Shown here piece after piece: positions 15,912 to 23,706 of a DNA stretch of 41,124 bases. This DNA is from Lachnospiraceae bacterium (GTDB lineage: Bacteria > Bacillota > Clostridia > Lachnospirales > Lachnospiraceae), in the NCBI GenBank assembly GCA_024690885.1, contig JAILOI010000029.1:1-41124 (forward strand), written 5' to 3'. The position numbers and the translations under genes are program-made. The notes under the pieces are model-generated. The model worked only from the letters and a program-made list of their open reading frames with translations. It did no database searches and was not told the DNA's origin. The first letter of the stretch is position 1; each line of letters begins with the position of its first letter.

Positions 15912-16448
15912 ATGAAATCTATGAATATTAAGAAGCTTGCACTATCCGGTATGATGATTGCACTTGCGGTGGTGCTTTCCACCTTTTCTTTTCCAATCGG
16001 AGCAAGCAAGTGCTTCCCGATTCAGCACATGGTGAATGTATTATCCGCCGTGTTCTTGGGACCCTGGTATGGCGTGGCGGTTGCCTTTTGCACCTCCCTC
16101 ATCCGAAATCTGATGGGAACCGGAACCCTGTTGGCCTTCCCGGGCAGCATGGTTGGCGCATTGTGTTGTGGTCTGGTATTTCGGTTTACCAGGAAGTACA
16201 TCCCAACCTATTTGGCAGAAATCGTTGGAACCGGCGTACTTGGCGGTATGCTGGCATATCCCATTGCAGTTCTTGTGATGGGCAAGGAAGCTGCCATCTT
16301 TACCTATGTGTTGCCTTTTTTCATCAGCACATTTGGTGGAACGGTAATTGCAGCCGTATTGGTGACGGCCCTGCAGCAAACCAAGGTATTGGCAAAATTA
16401 CAAGAGATGCTCGATAACGAGGATGGCAAGCAGCGTACTGTGGCCTAA
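15912..16448 (+). CDS. thiW: ThiW, ECF transporter S component for thiazole
   Basis: A 178-residue membrane protein with about five transmembrane segments. The sequence SFPIGASKCFPIQHMVNVLSAVFLGPWYGV and RNLMGTGTLLAFPGSMVGA are characteristic of ThiW, the proposed S component that imports hydroxyethylthiazole. The position beside thiM fits, because ThiM phosphorylates what ThiW brings in. Three ATGs are in frame (15909, 15912 and 15921); GAGGAGG ends at 15907, so 15912 or 15921 is more likely than 15909. A small hairpin GTGAC/GTCAC precedes it. It must borrow a T/ATPase module from elsewhere. Confidence 0.9.
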   Translation: MKSMNIKKLALSGMMIALAVVLSTFSFPIGASKCFPIQHMVNVLSAVFLGPWYGVAVAFCTSLIRNLMGTGTLLAFPGSMVGALCCGLVFRFTRKYIPTYLAEIVGTGVLGGMLAYPIAVLVMGKEAAIFTYVLPFFISTFGGTVIAAVLVTALQQTKVLAKLQEMLDNEDGKQRTVA

Positions 16449-16464
16449 CTCGTTGGAGATAAAA

Positions 16465-16499
16465 TGCCGGCACACCGGGGGCACCACCTTGTGTCGGGG
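16465..16499 (+). other. hairpin in the thiW-thiD intergenic stretch
   Basis: CCGGCACA pairs with TGTGTCGG (one G-T pair) around a 15-base loop. There is no T run, so it is more likely an mRNA processing or stability element than a terminator. Confidence 0.3.
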
Positions 16500-16528
16500 T
16501 ACAAAAGTAATACACGCGGAGGAAAAAG

Positions 16529-17341
16529 ATGAAATGTGTATTAACAATCGCTGGCAGTGATTGCAGCGGAGGCGCCGGCATTCAGGCAGATTTAAAGACG
16601 ATGATCGCCCATGGAGTTTATGGTATGAGTGCGATTACGGCTTTGACGGCACAGAATACGACCGGCGTGTCCCAAATTATGGAAGTAACACCAGAGTTTT
16701 TGGGTGAACAGCTGGAGATGATATTCACCGATATCTATCCGGATGCAATCAAAATTGGAATGATTAGCTCCTGTTCACTGATCTCAACCATTCGACAGAA
16801 GCTGGAAAAATTCCGGGCAAAACAAATTGTTGTGGATCCTGTCATGGTAGCAACCAGTGGAGCAAGACTGATTGCAGAGGATGCAATGGAAGCGCTGCAG
16901 GAGGAGCTTTTCCCAATCGCAACCCTCTTAACCCCAAATATTCCGGAGACGGAATGCTTGTTGGGGTGCAAGATTACGGGGGCAGATGAGATGGAAAAGG
17001 CAGCGCGAGAAATTGGAGAACGCTGGGATTGCTCGGTTTTGGTCAAGGGAGGACATCGCATCAACGATGCCAATGACCTGCTGTATCAGAACCAAACCCA
17101 TAACGTGCAGTTGTTTCAGGGACGTCGCATCGATAATCCCAACACCCATGGAACGGGTTGTACCCTATCGAGCGCCATCGCCAGTAACTTAGCCCTAGGC
17201 TATGACATGGCAGCGGCGGTTGCGCGGGCCAAGGAGTACCTAAGCGGTGCGCTTGCCAGTGGATTAAACTTAGGCCACGGAAGCGGCCCACTGGACCATG
17301 GATACCAAATCAATCAAAGAGGACAGGAGAAAACAGCATGA
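16529..17341 (+). CDS. thiD: hydroxymethylpyrimidine/phosphomethylpyrimidine kinase
   Basis: Phosphorylates HMP and HMP-phosphate to HMP-pyrophosphate. A 270-residue ribokinase-fold enzyme with motifs [43 protein letters not shown] and [20 protein letters not shown] (with the catalytic GTGC). ATG 16529 follows CGGAGGA. The stop overlaps the thiC start (ATGA), so translation is probably coupled. Confidence 0.95.
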   Translation: MKCVLTIAGSDCSGGAGIQADLKTMIAHGVYGMSAITALTAQNTTGVSQIMEVTPEFLGEQLEMIFTDIYPDAIKIGMISSCSLISTIRQKLEKFRAKQIVVDPVMVATSGARLIAEDAMEALQEELFPIATLLTPNIPETECLLGCKITGADEMEKAAREIGERWDCSVLVKGGHRINDANDLLYQNQTHNVQLFQGRRIDNPNTHGTGCTLSSAIASNLALGYDMAAAVARAKEYLSGALASGLNLGHGSGPLDHGYQINQRGQEKTA

Positions 17342-18648
17342 AAGTATATCGTACACAGATGGAGGCAGCTCGTAAGGGGATTGTCACCCCGGAGATGAAA
17401 ATCGTAGCCGAGAAGGAAGGCTGGGATGTTACAGATTTAATGGAACTGATGGCCAAGGGACAGATTGTCATTCCGGCCAATCCCGCACATGAGAACTTGG
17501 ATCCCAATGGAATCGGAGCAAAGTTAACCACCAAGATCAATGTAAACCTTGGGGTTAGCCGGGATTGCAAGGATTATGATCTGGAGATGAAAAAAGTGAT
17601 GAAAGCCGTGGAGTTTGGCGCGGAAGCCATCATGGATTTATCCAGTCATGGCAACACCCAACCCTTCCGTCAGAAGCTGTGCAAGGAATGTCCGGCAATG
17701 ATCGGAACGGTGCCGATTTACGATAGTGTCATCCATTATCAGAGAGACTTAGGGGAGTTGACCGCCAAAGACTTTATTGATGTGGTGCGGTTGCATGCCG
17801 AAGACGGAGTGGATTTTGTGACCTTGCATTGTGGAATCACCAGAAAGACCATCGAGCAGATTCGAAACGGTGGTCGTAAGATGAACATTGTCAGCCGTGG
17901 CGGTTCTTTAGTATTTGCCTGGATGGCAATGACCGGAAACGAGAATCCATTCTATGAATACTATGATGAAATCCTAGACATCTGCCGGGAGCATGACGTT
18001 ACCGTAAGCCTGGGAGATGCTTGTCGTCCGGGTTGTCTGGCAGATGCTACGGATGGGGTTCAGATTGAAGAACTGATTCGTCTGGGCGAGTTGACCCAGC
18101 GGGCATGGGATAAGGATGTACAGGTCATGGTGGAAGGACCGGGACATGTACCGATGGATCAGATTGCAGCCAATATGAAGGTGCAGCAGACCATCTGCAA
18201 GGGTGCACCATTCTATGTATTAGGACCTTTGGTGACGGATATTGCACCGGGCTACGATCATATCACCGCAGCGATTGGCGGAGCAATTGCAGCAGCCAGC
18301 GGTGCGGCCTTCCTCTGCTATGTTACACCGGCAGAACATCTAGCACTTCCCAATGAGCAGGACGTACACGATGGTATTATTGCCAGCCGGATTGCAGCCC
18401 ACGCCGCAGATATTGCCAAAGGCATCAAGGGGGCTAGGGACCGGGATGATCGTATGGCAGATGCCCGTCGCGCCCTGGATTGGGAAGCCCAGTGGTTAGA
18501 GGCCATTGATCCGGAAGTGGCCAAGGCCATTCGAGCAGATCGTGCGCCGGAAGATGACCATAGTGATACCTGTAGTATGTGCGGCAAGTTTTGTGCCGTA
18601 CGCAGTATGAACAAGGCATTATCTGGAGAAGTCATTGATATCTTATAA
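17338..18648 (+). CDS. thiC: phosphomethylpyrimidine synthase
   Basis: Radical-SAM enzyme that converts aminoimidazole ribotide to HMP-phosphate. The protein has 436 residues, the shorter form that lacks the N-terminal extension of E. coli ThiC (about 630). Conserved blocks include [48 protein letters not shown] and [14 protein letters not shown]. The C-terminal cluster motif is CSMCGKFC at C412, C415 and C419, a CX2CX3C spacing; the E. coli-type motif is CX2CX4C. It is the last gene of the operon. I see no thiG, thiS, thiF or thiH. Confidence 0.95.
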   Translation: MKVYRTQMEAARKGIVTPEMKIVAEKEGWDVTDLMELMAKGQIVIPANPAHENLDPNGIGAKLTTKINVNLGVSRDCKDYDLEMKKVMKAVEFGAEAIMDLSSHGNTQPFRQKLCKECPAMIGTVPIYDSVIHYQRDLGELTAKDFIDVVRLHAEDGVDFVTLHCGITRKTIEQIRNGGRKMNIVSRGGSLVFAWMAMTGNENPFYEYYDEILDICREHDVTVSLGDACRPGCLADATDGVQIEELIRLGELTQRAWDKDVQVMVEGPGHVPMDQIAANMKVQQTICKGAPFYVLGPLVTDIAPGYDHITAAIGGAIAAASGAAFLCYVTPAEHLALPNEQDVHDGIIASRIAAHAADIAKGIKGARDRDDRMADARRALDWEAQWLEAIDPEVAKAIRADRAPEDDHSDTCSMCGKFCAVRSMNKALSGEVIDIL

Positions 18649-18712
18649 AAGCCGGCGCAAAATTTGACCGGTTTTTGTCTCCTTTTGGCAAGACCACTTT
18701 TGATTACGGCCG

Positions 18713-18718
18713 TATAAT
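18713..18718 (+). promoter_or_regulatory. -10 box of the 25-residue peptide gene
   Basis: A perfect TATAAT, about 45 bases before the peptide start. No good -35 box lies at 16-18 bases (TTGGCA at 18685 is 22 bases away), which may mean activator dependence. Confidence 0.45.
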
Positions 18719-18763
18719 ACGAACGAACAAGAGAGAAGAGCAAGTGAAAAGGAGATGGAAGAT

Positions 18764-18841
18764 ATGAAACATTTTTTTAAAGAAGCATTCGCAGATTATG
18801 TAGCATTTATGGGTAAGTACGGACAGTTCATTGTTCGCTAA
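18764..18841 (+). CDS. 25-residue peptide gene, possible leaderless or signalling peptide
   Basis: ATG 18764 lies nine bases after AAAAGGAG and opens a 25-codon frame, beginning MKHFFKEAFADYV and ending KYGQFIVR. Evidence that it is a gene: a TATAAT upstream, a good RBS and a strong private terminator 24 bases after the stop. An ATG at 18755 is in frame but inside the RBS region. The peptide is aromatic (five Phe, two Tyr), net positive and amphipathic, with no Cys, Ser or Thr, so it is not an AgrD-type thiolactone precursor. It could be a phenol-soluble-modulin-like peptide, a small toxin, a membrane-protein regulator or a pheromone. It lies 0.6 kb from the LytTR regulator gene. Confidence 0.55.
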   Translation: MKHFFKEAFADYVAFMGKYGQFIVR

Positions 18842-18864
18842 TCCATAAAACCACAGGAATTTTC

Positions 18865-18897
18865 AAGTCACCACCCAAGACGGGTGGTGACTTTTTT
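18865..18897 (+). terminator. terminator after the 25-residue peptide gene
   Basis: AAGTCACCACCC pairs with GGGTGGTGACTT around AAGAC, followed by a T run. It is a very stable 12-base-pair stem for so short a transcript. Confidence 0.93.
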
Positions 18898-19034
18898 GCT
18901 CAAATATAACAATTTGTCGAAGATTGCACGGAAACAGCGCGATAAACTAACGATTTGCATATAGATTTCAGAATATTATCGCGGTATCATAGTATTCGTA
19001 GTTTTTTAAAGCATGAAGGGATAGAAGAGATATT

Positions 19035-19367
19035 ATGACTTATGAGGAAGTAGTTGAGAAAGCAAAGAGACACGTCCAAAAACGAGCGCCGAAAGCGTTC
19101 TTGGACCACGTAGCCGTTCAGTTTAACGTACGACATGAGCGTCCGTTCTACTTGGAACTGAACCAGGGCAAGGTAAACATCCAGGCCGATGAGTATTATG
19201 ACCACGATGTGATGATTGCGGCAACCGCCGAGCAGATCGATGACATCTTAACCGGTCGACTGGATGCCATGGAGGCCATCGAAGATGGCAGAATTCGGGC
19301 AGAGGGGAACATCCGACGCTTGGAAATTTTAAATAATATCCTGTTTCGTAATCAACAGGGCGCGTAA
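19035..19367 (+). CDS. SCP2 sterol-binding-domain protein
   Basis: A 110-residue single-domain protein of the SCP-2 fold, which binds lipid-like ligands in a hydrophobic tunnel. Matching features are VAVQFNVRHERPFYLELNQGKVNIQ, DVMIAATAEQIDDILTGRLDAMEAIEDGRIRAEGNIRRL, i.e. the usual strand-strand-helix order with the conserved G-x-L-D...A...G-x-I/L. It has no signal peptide. Ligand and role are unknown. ATG 19035 follows GAAGAGA. It is a monocistronic gene with a terminator right after. Confidence 0.8.
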   Translation: MTYEEVVEKAKRHVQKRAPKAFLDHVAVQFNVRHERPFYLELNQGKVNIQADEYYDHDVMIAATAEQIDDILTGRLDAMEAIEDGRIRAEGNIRRLEILNNILFRNQQGA

Positions 19368-19375
19368 CATGCAAG

Positions 19376-19406
19376 GGAGTGAATCCGATGGGTTCACTCC
19401 TTTTTT
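19376..19406 (+). terminator. terminator after the SCP2 gene
   Basis: GGAGTGAA pairs with TTCACTCC around TCCGATGGG, followed by TTTTTT. Confidence 0.92.
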
Positions 19407-19454
19407 ATGTTATAGCAGTCGAAGCATTCTTGGCTAATATGAAATAAAGAAAAT

Positions 19455-19472
19455 GCCCTAGCATGCTAGGGC
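19455..19472 (-). terminator. terminator of the LytTR two-component operon
   Basis: The perfect palindrome GCCCTAGCATGCTAGGGC; on the minus strand it is followed by ATTTTCTTT. The regulator's TAG stop lies inside the stem. Confidence 0.75.
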
Positions 19473-20179
19473 GTTGTTGCTTGTTCCAATAAGAAGTTGG
19501 AAAAAAGCATGGCGGCTTGTTTCCGATAAACACGGCCCACCGGAAGGACTTCCTCCAGGTTGTGAAAGTGAAGTTCCTTCTTCAGGGAATAAATCTGGTG
19601 CATGTTGACCAGATAACTTTTGTGAATGCGAAGTACCGGAATGTATGATAACTTTTCTTCCCAGAACTTGAGGGTGCCGGTTAAGGTAATGCGTTTGGTG
19701 GCCGTGACGGCTTCCACGTATCCGGATTTGCCTTCTAAATAAAAGAAATCCCGGAGAGGTACGATGGTGTCCGCATTCATGGCATCGAAGATGATAATGT
19801 TTTGGTACTTACTCTCGTAAACCTTCTGGAGATAACCTAAGGCGTGGTCACAAGCAAGGGGCTTTTGCTCAAAGCCGAGGGTCTTCTTGCTGAAGCAGTG
19901 GAAGACATGCTCCGGGTGACTGGAGAGAAACACAATGTTACGAATCAACATCGTGTTGTGACTTTGCTCCATCAGCTCAATGCCGCTTAGCCCACTCATC
20001 TCAATATCCAAAAACAACAGGTCGATGGCCGGTCCCTTGTAGGATAAGACCTCTTCCGCAGAGGAAAAAACAATGTAGGTTACCGATGCAGAAAGAAAGC
20101 CGGCCTGCGTACAGGAAAGCTTCGTATGCTCTCTCCAAAAATCTTCGTCGTCACAGATTCCAATATATAGTGTTTCCAT
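19466..20179 (-). CDS. LytTR-family response regulator (AgrA-like)
   Basis: A 237-residue cytosolic transcription regulator. Residues 1-125 form a receiver domain with acidic pocket DDED near residue 10 and phospho-acceptor D58 (LLFLDIEMSG). Residues about 135-237 form a LytTR DNA-binding domain (FFYLEGKSGYVEAVTATKRITLTGTL ... VLRIHKSYLVNMHQI). ATG 20179 on the minus strand follows AAGGAG; an open extension to 20221 overlaps the kinase spacer and is not needed. It is co-transcribed with the kinase gene (31-base gap). LytTR regulators of this type commonly control secreted peptides and exoproteins. Confidence 0.93.
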   Translation of the reverse strand: METLYIGICDDEDFWREHTKLSCTQAGFLSASVTYIVFSSAEEVLSYKGPAIDLLFLDIEMSGLSGIELMEQSHNTMLIRNIVFLSSHPEHVFHCFSKKTLGFEQKPLACDHALGYLQKVYESKYQNIIIFDAMNADTIVPLRDFFYLEGKSGYVEAVTATKRITLTGTLKFWEEKLSYIPVLRIHKSYLVNMHQIYSLKKELHFHNLEEVLPVGRVYRKQAAMLFSNFLLEQATTP

Positions 20180-20210
20180 AAATAAAACTCCTTCGAGGTC
20201 GGGCCTCTTC

Positions 20211-21518
20211 CTATAAAACAATGGTCAGCAGAAACTGCGTGCCTTGAATGGAGATGCCGAGGACTCCGTTGTATTTCGTCGTAATATCCCGCATGTTTTG
20301 AATGCCGAATCCATGGTTTAAGGTATCACTCTTGGATGTCGGCAGGGGGATGTCATTGATTGTGTCAGCAGACAGGCCGCTGCGGCAAGCATTTTGAAAG
20401 GTAAGCTGCAGATGTCCGTTGCAGATGGAAAGTGCCATGGAGATACTGCGCGCTTCTTTCGGTAACCGTAGGGACTCTTCGATGGCGTTGGAAAGCGCAT
20501 TGTAGAAGATGCCACAGAGGTCATAAGAATCTAAGGTACGAGGAATGCCACCGCTGGTATTCTCATAGGTGAAGGGAATCTGGTTTTCCATCATGGATTT
20601 GTGAAGGTCACAGATGATGGCATCGACCGCAGAATTCCCGGTATAGTTTTGCGGTAGCGCTTCCTGAAAGTGATCCCAGATACCGGAGAGGTAGTTGCTC
20701 AAATCCGGATCGTGGAGTTTATCTGCATAAGCACTGAGGGCCAGAAAATGTGCCCGCATGTCATGGCGGAACTTCCGCATCTGTTGGTCCTTGTCAATCA
20801 AATCGTCGAAGTGCTTCTGCTGTGCGGCCAGAATCAGTCGATTCCTTGCCGCCTGATGTTCTAAGTGTGCATTCTGCTGACGCAGGTAGCTTTGGAACAG
20901 CAGGGTAAAAACAAAGGCCAGAACCAGAAGGTACAGACAGAACTGGAATAACACCATCTGGAGGTGACTTAGAAGACGGGTCCGGCTGATCAGGTAGTTT
21001 ACCAATACCAGCAAGGTGATGGCAGCCACCAGCGTCAAACAGATGCTGATGTATTGTCCCATGGACAGACGTAAACGATAGATAAAGGCAAAGAAGTCTT
21101 TTTTGCAGGCATATATCATCCATAGGATGGTGGGTGTCACCAGTTTGCAGATGGTACTAAGAAGCGATGGCTCCACGAATGCTGCTGCCGGCACATGGAA
21201 CAGGAGAAGCAGGTCCTTGGCCATGGAAACACAGAGGCTTAAAAGCAGCTCCACCGGAATGGCCAAAAACAGATAGTGAAAGCGATGCTTGGAGTTACAT
21301 AAGAGTGGGAACAGCATGGGCAAAGCGAAGGAACTTAATGTAATTTGAAGTTGCTCCGGCGCATACTGCAGGGGAAGAAAGACAGCAAAACAAAGGGCAA
21401 GAAATCCAAGGATTTCCTTGCACCGACCGCGGTAATTCAAGTGCATGACACAGATGTAGAAGGCCGCGTAAGAAAAGAGTTTAATCATAAAGTAAAAACA
21501 CATCAGCAAGTAGGTCAT
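20211..21518 (-). CDS. AgrC-like sensor histidine kinase
   Basis: A 435-residue kinase. About six transmembrane segments occupy residues 1-210, followed by a short coiled segment, the phospho-acceptor region FRHDMRAHFLAL and a GHKL ATPase domain with N-box NALSNAIEES and G-box HGFGIQNM. This is the architecture of peptide-pheromone receptors (HPK10 family: AgrC, ComD, PlnB). I start at ATG 21518, 12 bases after GGAGG; the alternative TTG 21545 would place GGAGG inside the coding sequence. There is no agrB or agrD nearby, so its ligand is open; two peptide ORFs in the neighbourhood are candidates. Confidence 0.92.
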   Translation of the reverse strand: MTYLLMCFYFMIKLFSYAAFYICVMHLNYRGRCKEILGFLALCFAVFLPLQYAPEQLQITLSSFALPMLFPLLCNSKHRFHYLFLAIPVELLLSLCVSMAKDLLLLFHVPAAAFVEPSLLSTICKLVTPTILWMIYACKKDFFAFIYRLRLSMGQYISICLTLVAAITLLVLVNYLISRTRLLSHLQMVLFQFCLYLLVLAFVFTLLFQSYLRQQNAHLEHQAARNRLILAAQQKHFDDLIDKDQQMRKFRHDMRAHFLALSAYADKLHDPDLSNYLSGIWDHFQEALPQNYTGNSAVDAIICDLHKSMMENQIPFTYENTSGGIPRTLDSYDLCGIFYNALSNAIEESLRLPKEARSISMALSICNGHLQLTFQNACRSGLSADTINDIPLPTSKSDTLNHGFGIQNMRDITTKYNGVLGISIQGTQFLLTIVL

Positions 21519-21561
21519 ATTCTGTCGAAACCTCCGATTCCCCAATCAACAAGTTTCCTTC

Positions 21562-21567
21562 ATTATA
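21562..21567 (-). promoter_or_regulatory. -10 box of the kinase/regulator operon
   Basis: On the minus strand, TATAAT preceded by TGT. The -35 region is poor. It lies about 45 bases before the kinase start. Confidence 0.5.
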
Positions 21568-21608
21568 ACATACCAACAGGCACCACTTGTGCATTATCAC
21601 GGGTTTTT

Positions 21609-21640
21609 GTGTCGTTCAATGAAAAAAGGTGTCGTTCATG
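21609..21640 (+). promoter_or_regulatory. direct repeats of LytTR-operator type
   Basis: GTCGTTCAAT at 21611 and GTCGTTCATG at 21631 are identical over eight bases and exactly 20 bases apart, about two helical turns. LytTR proteins bind paired direct repeats of about nine bases with a CGTT or AGTT core and an 11-13-base spacer. The pair sits between the divergent -10 box of the kinase operon and the micro-ORF/protease unit, so it could control one or both. Confidence 0.6.
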
Positions 21641-21702
21641 AATAAAATCCGGTTTTTTCTCAAAAAAAAGATAAGATGAGTGAAAGGAAGGAGGTGTGGC
21701 AT

Positions 21703-21744
21703 ATGACATTTGATGAAATTATTCGTATGTTGTTAGGACTGTAG
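21703..21744 (+). CDS. 13-residue micro-ORF, candidate pheromone or leader peptide
   Basis: The sequence AAGGAAGGAGG (ending 21693) is followed after nine bases by ATG 21703 and a complete frame encoding MTFDEIIRMLLGL, stop TAG. The RBS is among the strongest in the window. An in-frame ATG at 21676 would add nine residues but has no RBS and would bury this one. The peptide is a hydrophobic amphipathic helix with acidic and basic spots, resembling leaderless secreted peptides rather than AgrD. The protease gene starts 33 bases after the stop, so it could instead be a translational leader. Position opposite the AgrC-like kinase and just after LytTR-type repeats supports a regulated role. Confidence 0.5.
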   Translation: MTFDEIIRMLLGL

Positions 21745-21777
21745 GAGAAAGGTCCGAAGTTAGCTGGGAGGTAAGAC

Positions 21778-23154
21778 ATGAGAAAAAGAAAACTAGCAGT
21801 TGTTTTGCTAAGTGGTATGCTCGTCGGCGGTATGCTGCGAGGAACGTATGGAACCATTACGGTAAGTGCGATGGAGTCAGAGAATCATCAAATCGATGTG
21901 AATCTGACAGAAGCAGTCAGTGCCGACGTGCATGCGCCGGTGATGGAAGATGAGGTCTATACCATTACAGACGCCACGGTGGTAGCAGAGCAAACAGAAG
22001 AGAATCGATTGAATGTGACCGTGACCAACGAAGGATTTGCGACGATAAAAGAATGGTCCATCAGTTACGAGGCAGCGTATGATATTATCGGCGCAGAAGG
22101 CGTAGAAGTATTGGACAACAGTGATGTGAAGACGTTAGCACCGACACAGGCAGTTTCGTTGGAAGCTGGGGAAAGCTATGAATTTTGCCTGTCAATCGCG
22201 GGAACGGCAGAAGTAACGTCTCCCTATCGTGTATCCGGCGTATTCGATGATCAATCACTTACGAGCTGTGATGAGGCATATGTAGATGCGTTGCTCACTT
22301 CTTCTGACTTTGTAGAGTATGATTGTGAGACACAGGAAGAGCGACTCATTACTGTGAATCCGGAAGATTTAGCATCGGTAGACGAAGCGACAACACGCGG
22401 TTACAATGGAAAAGGAAGAAGCTTTCTGGTGGGGGACACCGGAAAAGACGATTGTGCAAATCCGAATATGATCATCGGATCGGATAATCGTACCAGAGTG
22501 ACAGCGGTCAAGAGCAGCCCGTATTATCCCATTGGTTTTCTATACATCACGGATGCGAAAAATAATCATTATGTGGGAACCGGATTTCTGATTTCCGAGA
22601 ACTACATGCTGACAGCAGCGCATTGCGTATATATGGATACATCGGCGGCAAAATCGATTCAGGTATTTTTTGGAGCAAACGGAACATCTTATGGTGTGAA
22701 AGCAGATGCCAAGACTTTGGGATGGTGCTCCTCTTATCCGAAGACGAAGTCGATTGCCAATGATTGGGGCTATATTAAACTGAACAGCACCCCCGGAAAA
22801 ACTTGCGGATGGGCATCGATCGGTTATACAACAGACAAGAACATGAAAGCAGCAAGCTATACCGTTTGCGGATATCCGGGAGACAAGGGATCCTACAGCA
22901 GTGCTTCAACGATGGGACACCAGAGTGTACAGATGTGGAAGGCTTCCGGAAAACTCTCGGGGGTATACAGCGGCTACGTTACTTACGCAATGGACACCAT
23001 GGGTGGACAGAGTGGTGCGCCGGTGTATAATTCCTCTACCAATACGGTATATGCCATTCATCATGGCGTAGACGACCCGGGTAGAGCCAATGGTGGAGCG
23101 CGTATTACAAAAGGCCTGTACACGCACCTCATAGATATTGGTGCATGTAAATAA
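21778..23154 (+). CDS. secreted serine protease, glutamyl-endopeptidase-like (S1B)
   Basis: A 458-residue exported trypsin-fold protease. A signal peptide covers about residues 1-35 (RKRK, then a hydrophobic core). Residues about 60-170 look like an immunoglobulin-like or CBM-like beta domain (LNVTVTNEGFATIKEWSISYEAAY). The mature protease probably begins near residue 231 (IIGSDNRTRV), close to the VIGSDDRTRV start of Bacillus Glu-specific endopeptidases. The triad is complete: H282 (TAAHCVY), D329 (NDWGYIKL) and S412 (GQSGAPV). ATG 21778 follows GGGAGG. It is probably controlled by the divergent LytTR system. Confidence 0.9.
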   Translation: MRKRKLAVVLLSGMLVGGMLRGTYGTITVSAMESENHQIDVNLTEAVSADVHAPVMEDEVYTITDATVVAEQTEENRLNVTVTNEGFATIKEWSISYEAAYDIIGAEGVEVLDNSDVKTLAPTQAVSLEAGESYEFCLSIAGTAEVTSPYRVSGVFDDQSLTSCDEAYVDALLTSSDFVEYDCETQEERLITVNPEDLASVDEATTRGYNGKGRSFLVGDTGKDDCANPNMIIGSDNRTRVTAVKSSPYYPIGFLYITDAKNNHYVGTGFLISENYMLTAAHCVYMDTSAAKSIQVFFGANGTSYGVKADAKTLGWCSSYPKTKSIANDWGYIKLNSTPGKTCGWASIGYTTDKNMKAASYTVCGYPGDKGSYSSASTMGHQSVQMWKASGKLSGVYSGYVTYAMDTMGGQSGAPVYNSSTNTVYAIHHGVDDPGRANGGARITKGLYTHLIDIGACK

Positions 23155-23165
23155 GGAGAAATACT

Positions 23166-23522
23166 ATGAGTAAACAGATTGTGATCGGAATCGCAATTGT
23201 GGTGGTTGCAATTGCCGGCGTTTTTGGCATTCGCTATGTGAGAGATCAAAGAAATCAGAATGCCTTTTCCATGGAAGGATATGTAAAATCTGTGGACGTT
23301 GAGTCCCAGAGAATCTTGATTTGCTACGATCAAGAGCTTGTAAATGATGAGACCTACATGGGAGACTGCTACATTCCGGTGGAGAAGAAAACGAAGTTTT
23401 CCGATGGCAAAGATATCACTTCGATTCATCCGGGGGATTATGTCATCGTAGAATATACTGGCACTATACAAGAGACATTCCCATCGGAAATAACGGAAAC
23501 CGTGTCCATTACAATCGAATAA
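23166..23522 (+). CDS. membrane-anchored small extracytoplasmic protein, 118 residues
   Basis: Unrecognised family. Residues about 4-23 form an N-terminal transmembrane anchor (IVIGIAIVVVAIAGVFGIRYV), and the rest is a small beta-rich domain (FSMEGYVKSVDVESQRILICYDQEL ... IHPGDYVIVEYTGTIQETFPSEITETVSITIE) with an OB-fold or DUF3221-like look. It starts 11 bases after the protease stop behind AAGGAGA, so it is in the protease operon. It could be an inhibitor, chaperone or immunity partner for the protease, by position only. Confidence 0.75.
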   Translation: MSKQIVIGIAIVVVAIAGVFGIRYVRDQRNQNAFSMEGYVKSVDVESQRILICYDQELVNDETYMGDCYIPVEKKTKFSDGKDITSIHPGDYVIVEYTGTIQETFPSEITETVSITIE

Positions 23523-23528
23523 GAGAAC

Positions 23529-23606
23529 AAACGTGAGGATGAATGTTTTGTAGCAGCAAGGATTCTTGATGCGCCCCCGAAACATGCGCCTCACGTTTTT
23601 CTTTTT
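23529..23606 (+). terminator. long branched hairpin and terminator after the protease operon
   Basis: AAACGTGAGG (23529-23538) pairs with CCTCACGTTT (23589-23598), then TTCTTTTT. Inside, ATGTTT (23543-23548) pairs with AAACAT (23580-23585), and a further GCAGCAAG/CTTGATGC hairpin forms the tip. The nested structure is unusually elaborate for a plain terminator. Confidence 0.65.
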
Positions 23607-23706
23607 CCTTCGATGGGGATGGGAACGGAAAGAAATCTATAATAATTCTGATAATTATGCTAAAATTGTCGTAGGTGTTTCACAAAAACAAGGGGGTTAT
23701 GTGGAT

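Noticed and set aside
21676..21702. Longer version of the 13-residue peptide from ATG 21676
   Set aside because: No RBS precedes it, and the strong AAGGAGG would then lie inside the coding sequence.
18649..21777. agrB or agrD in the LytTR locus
   Set aside because: No membrane endopeptidase of AgrB type and no short ORF with a Cys/Ser and charged C-terminal AgrD tail is found on either strand.
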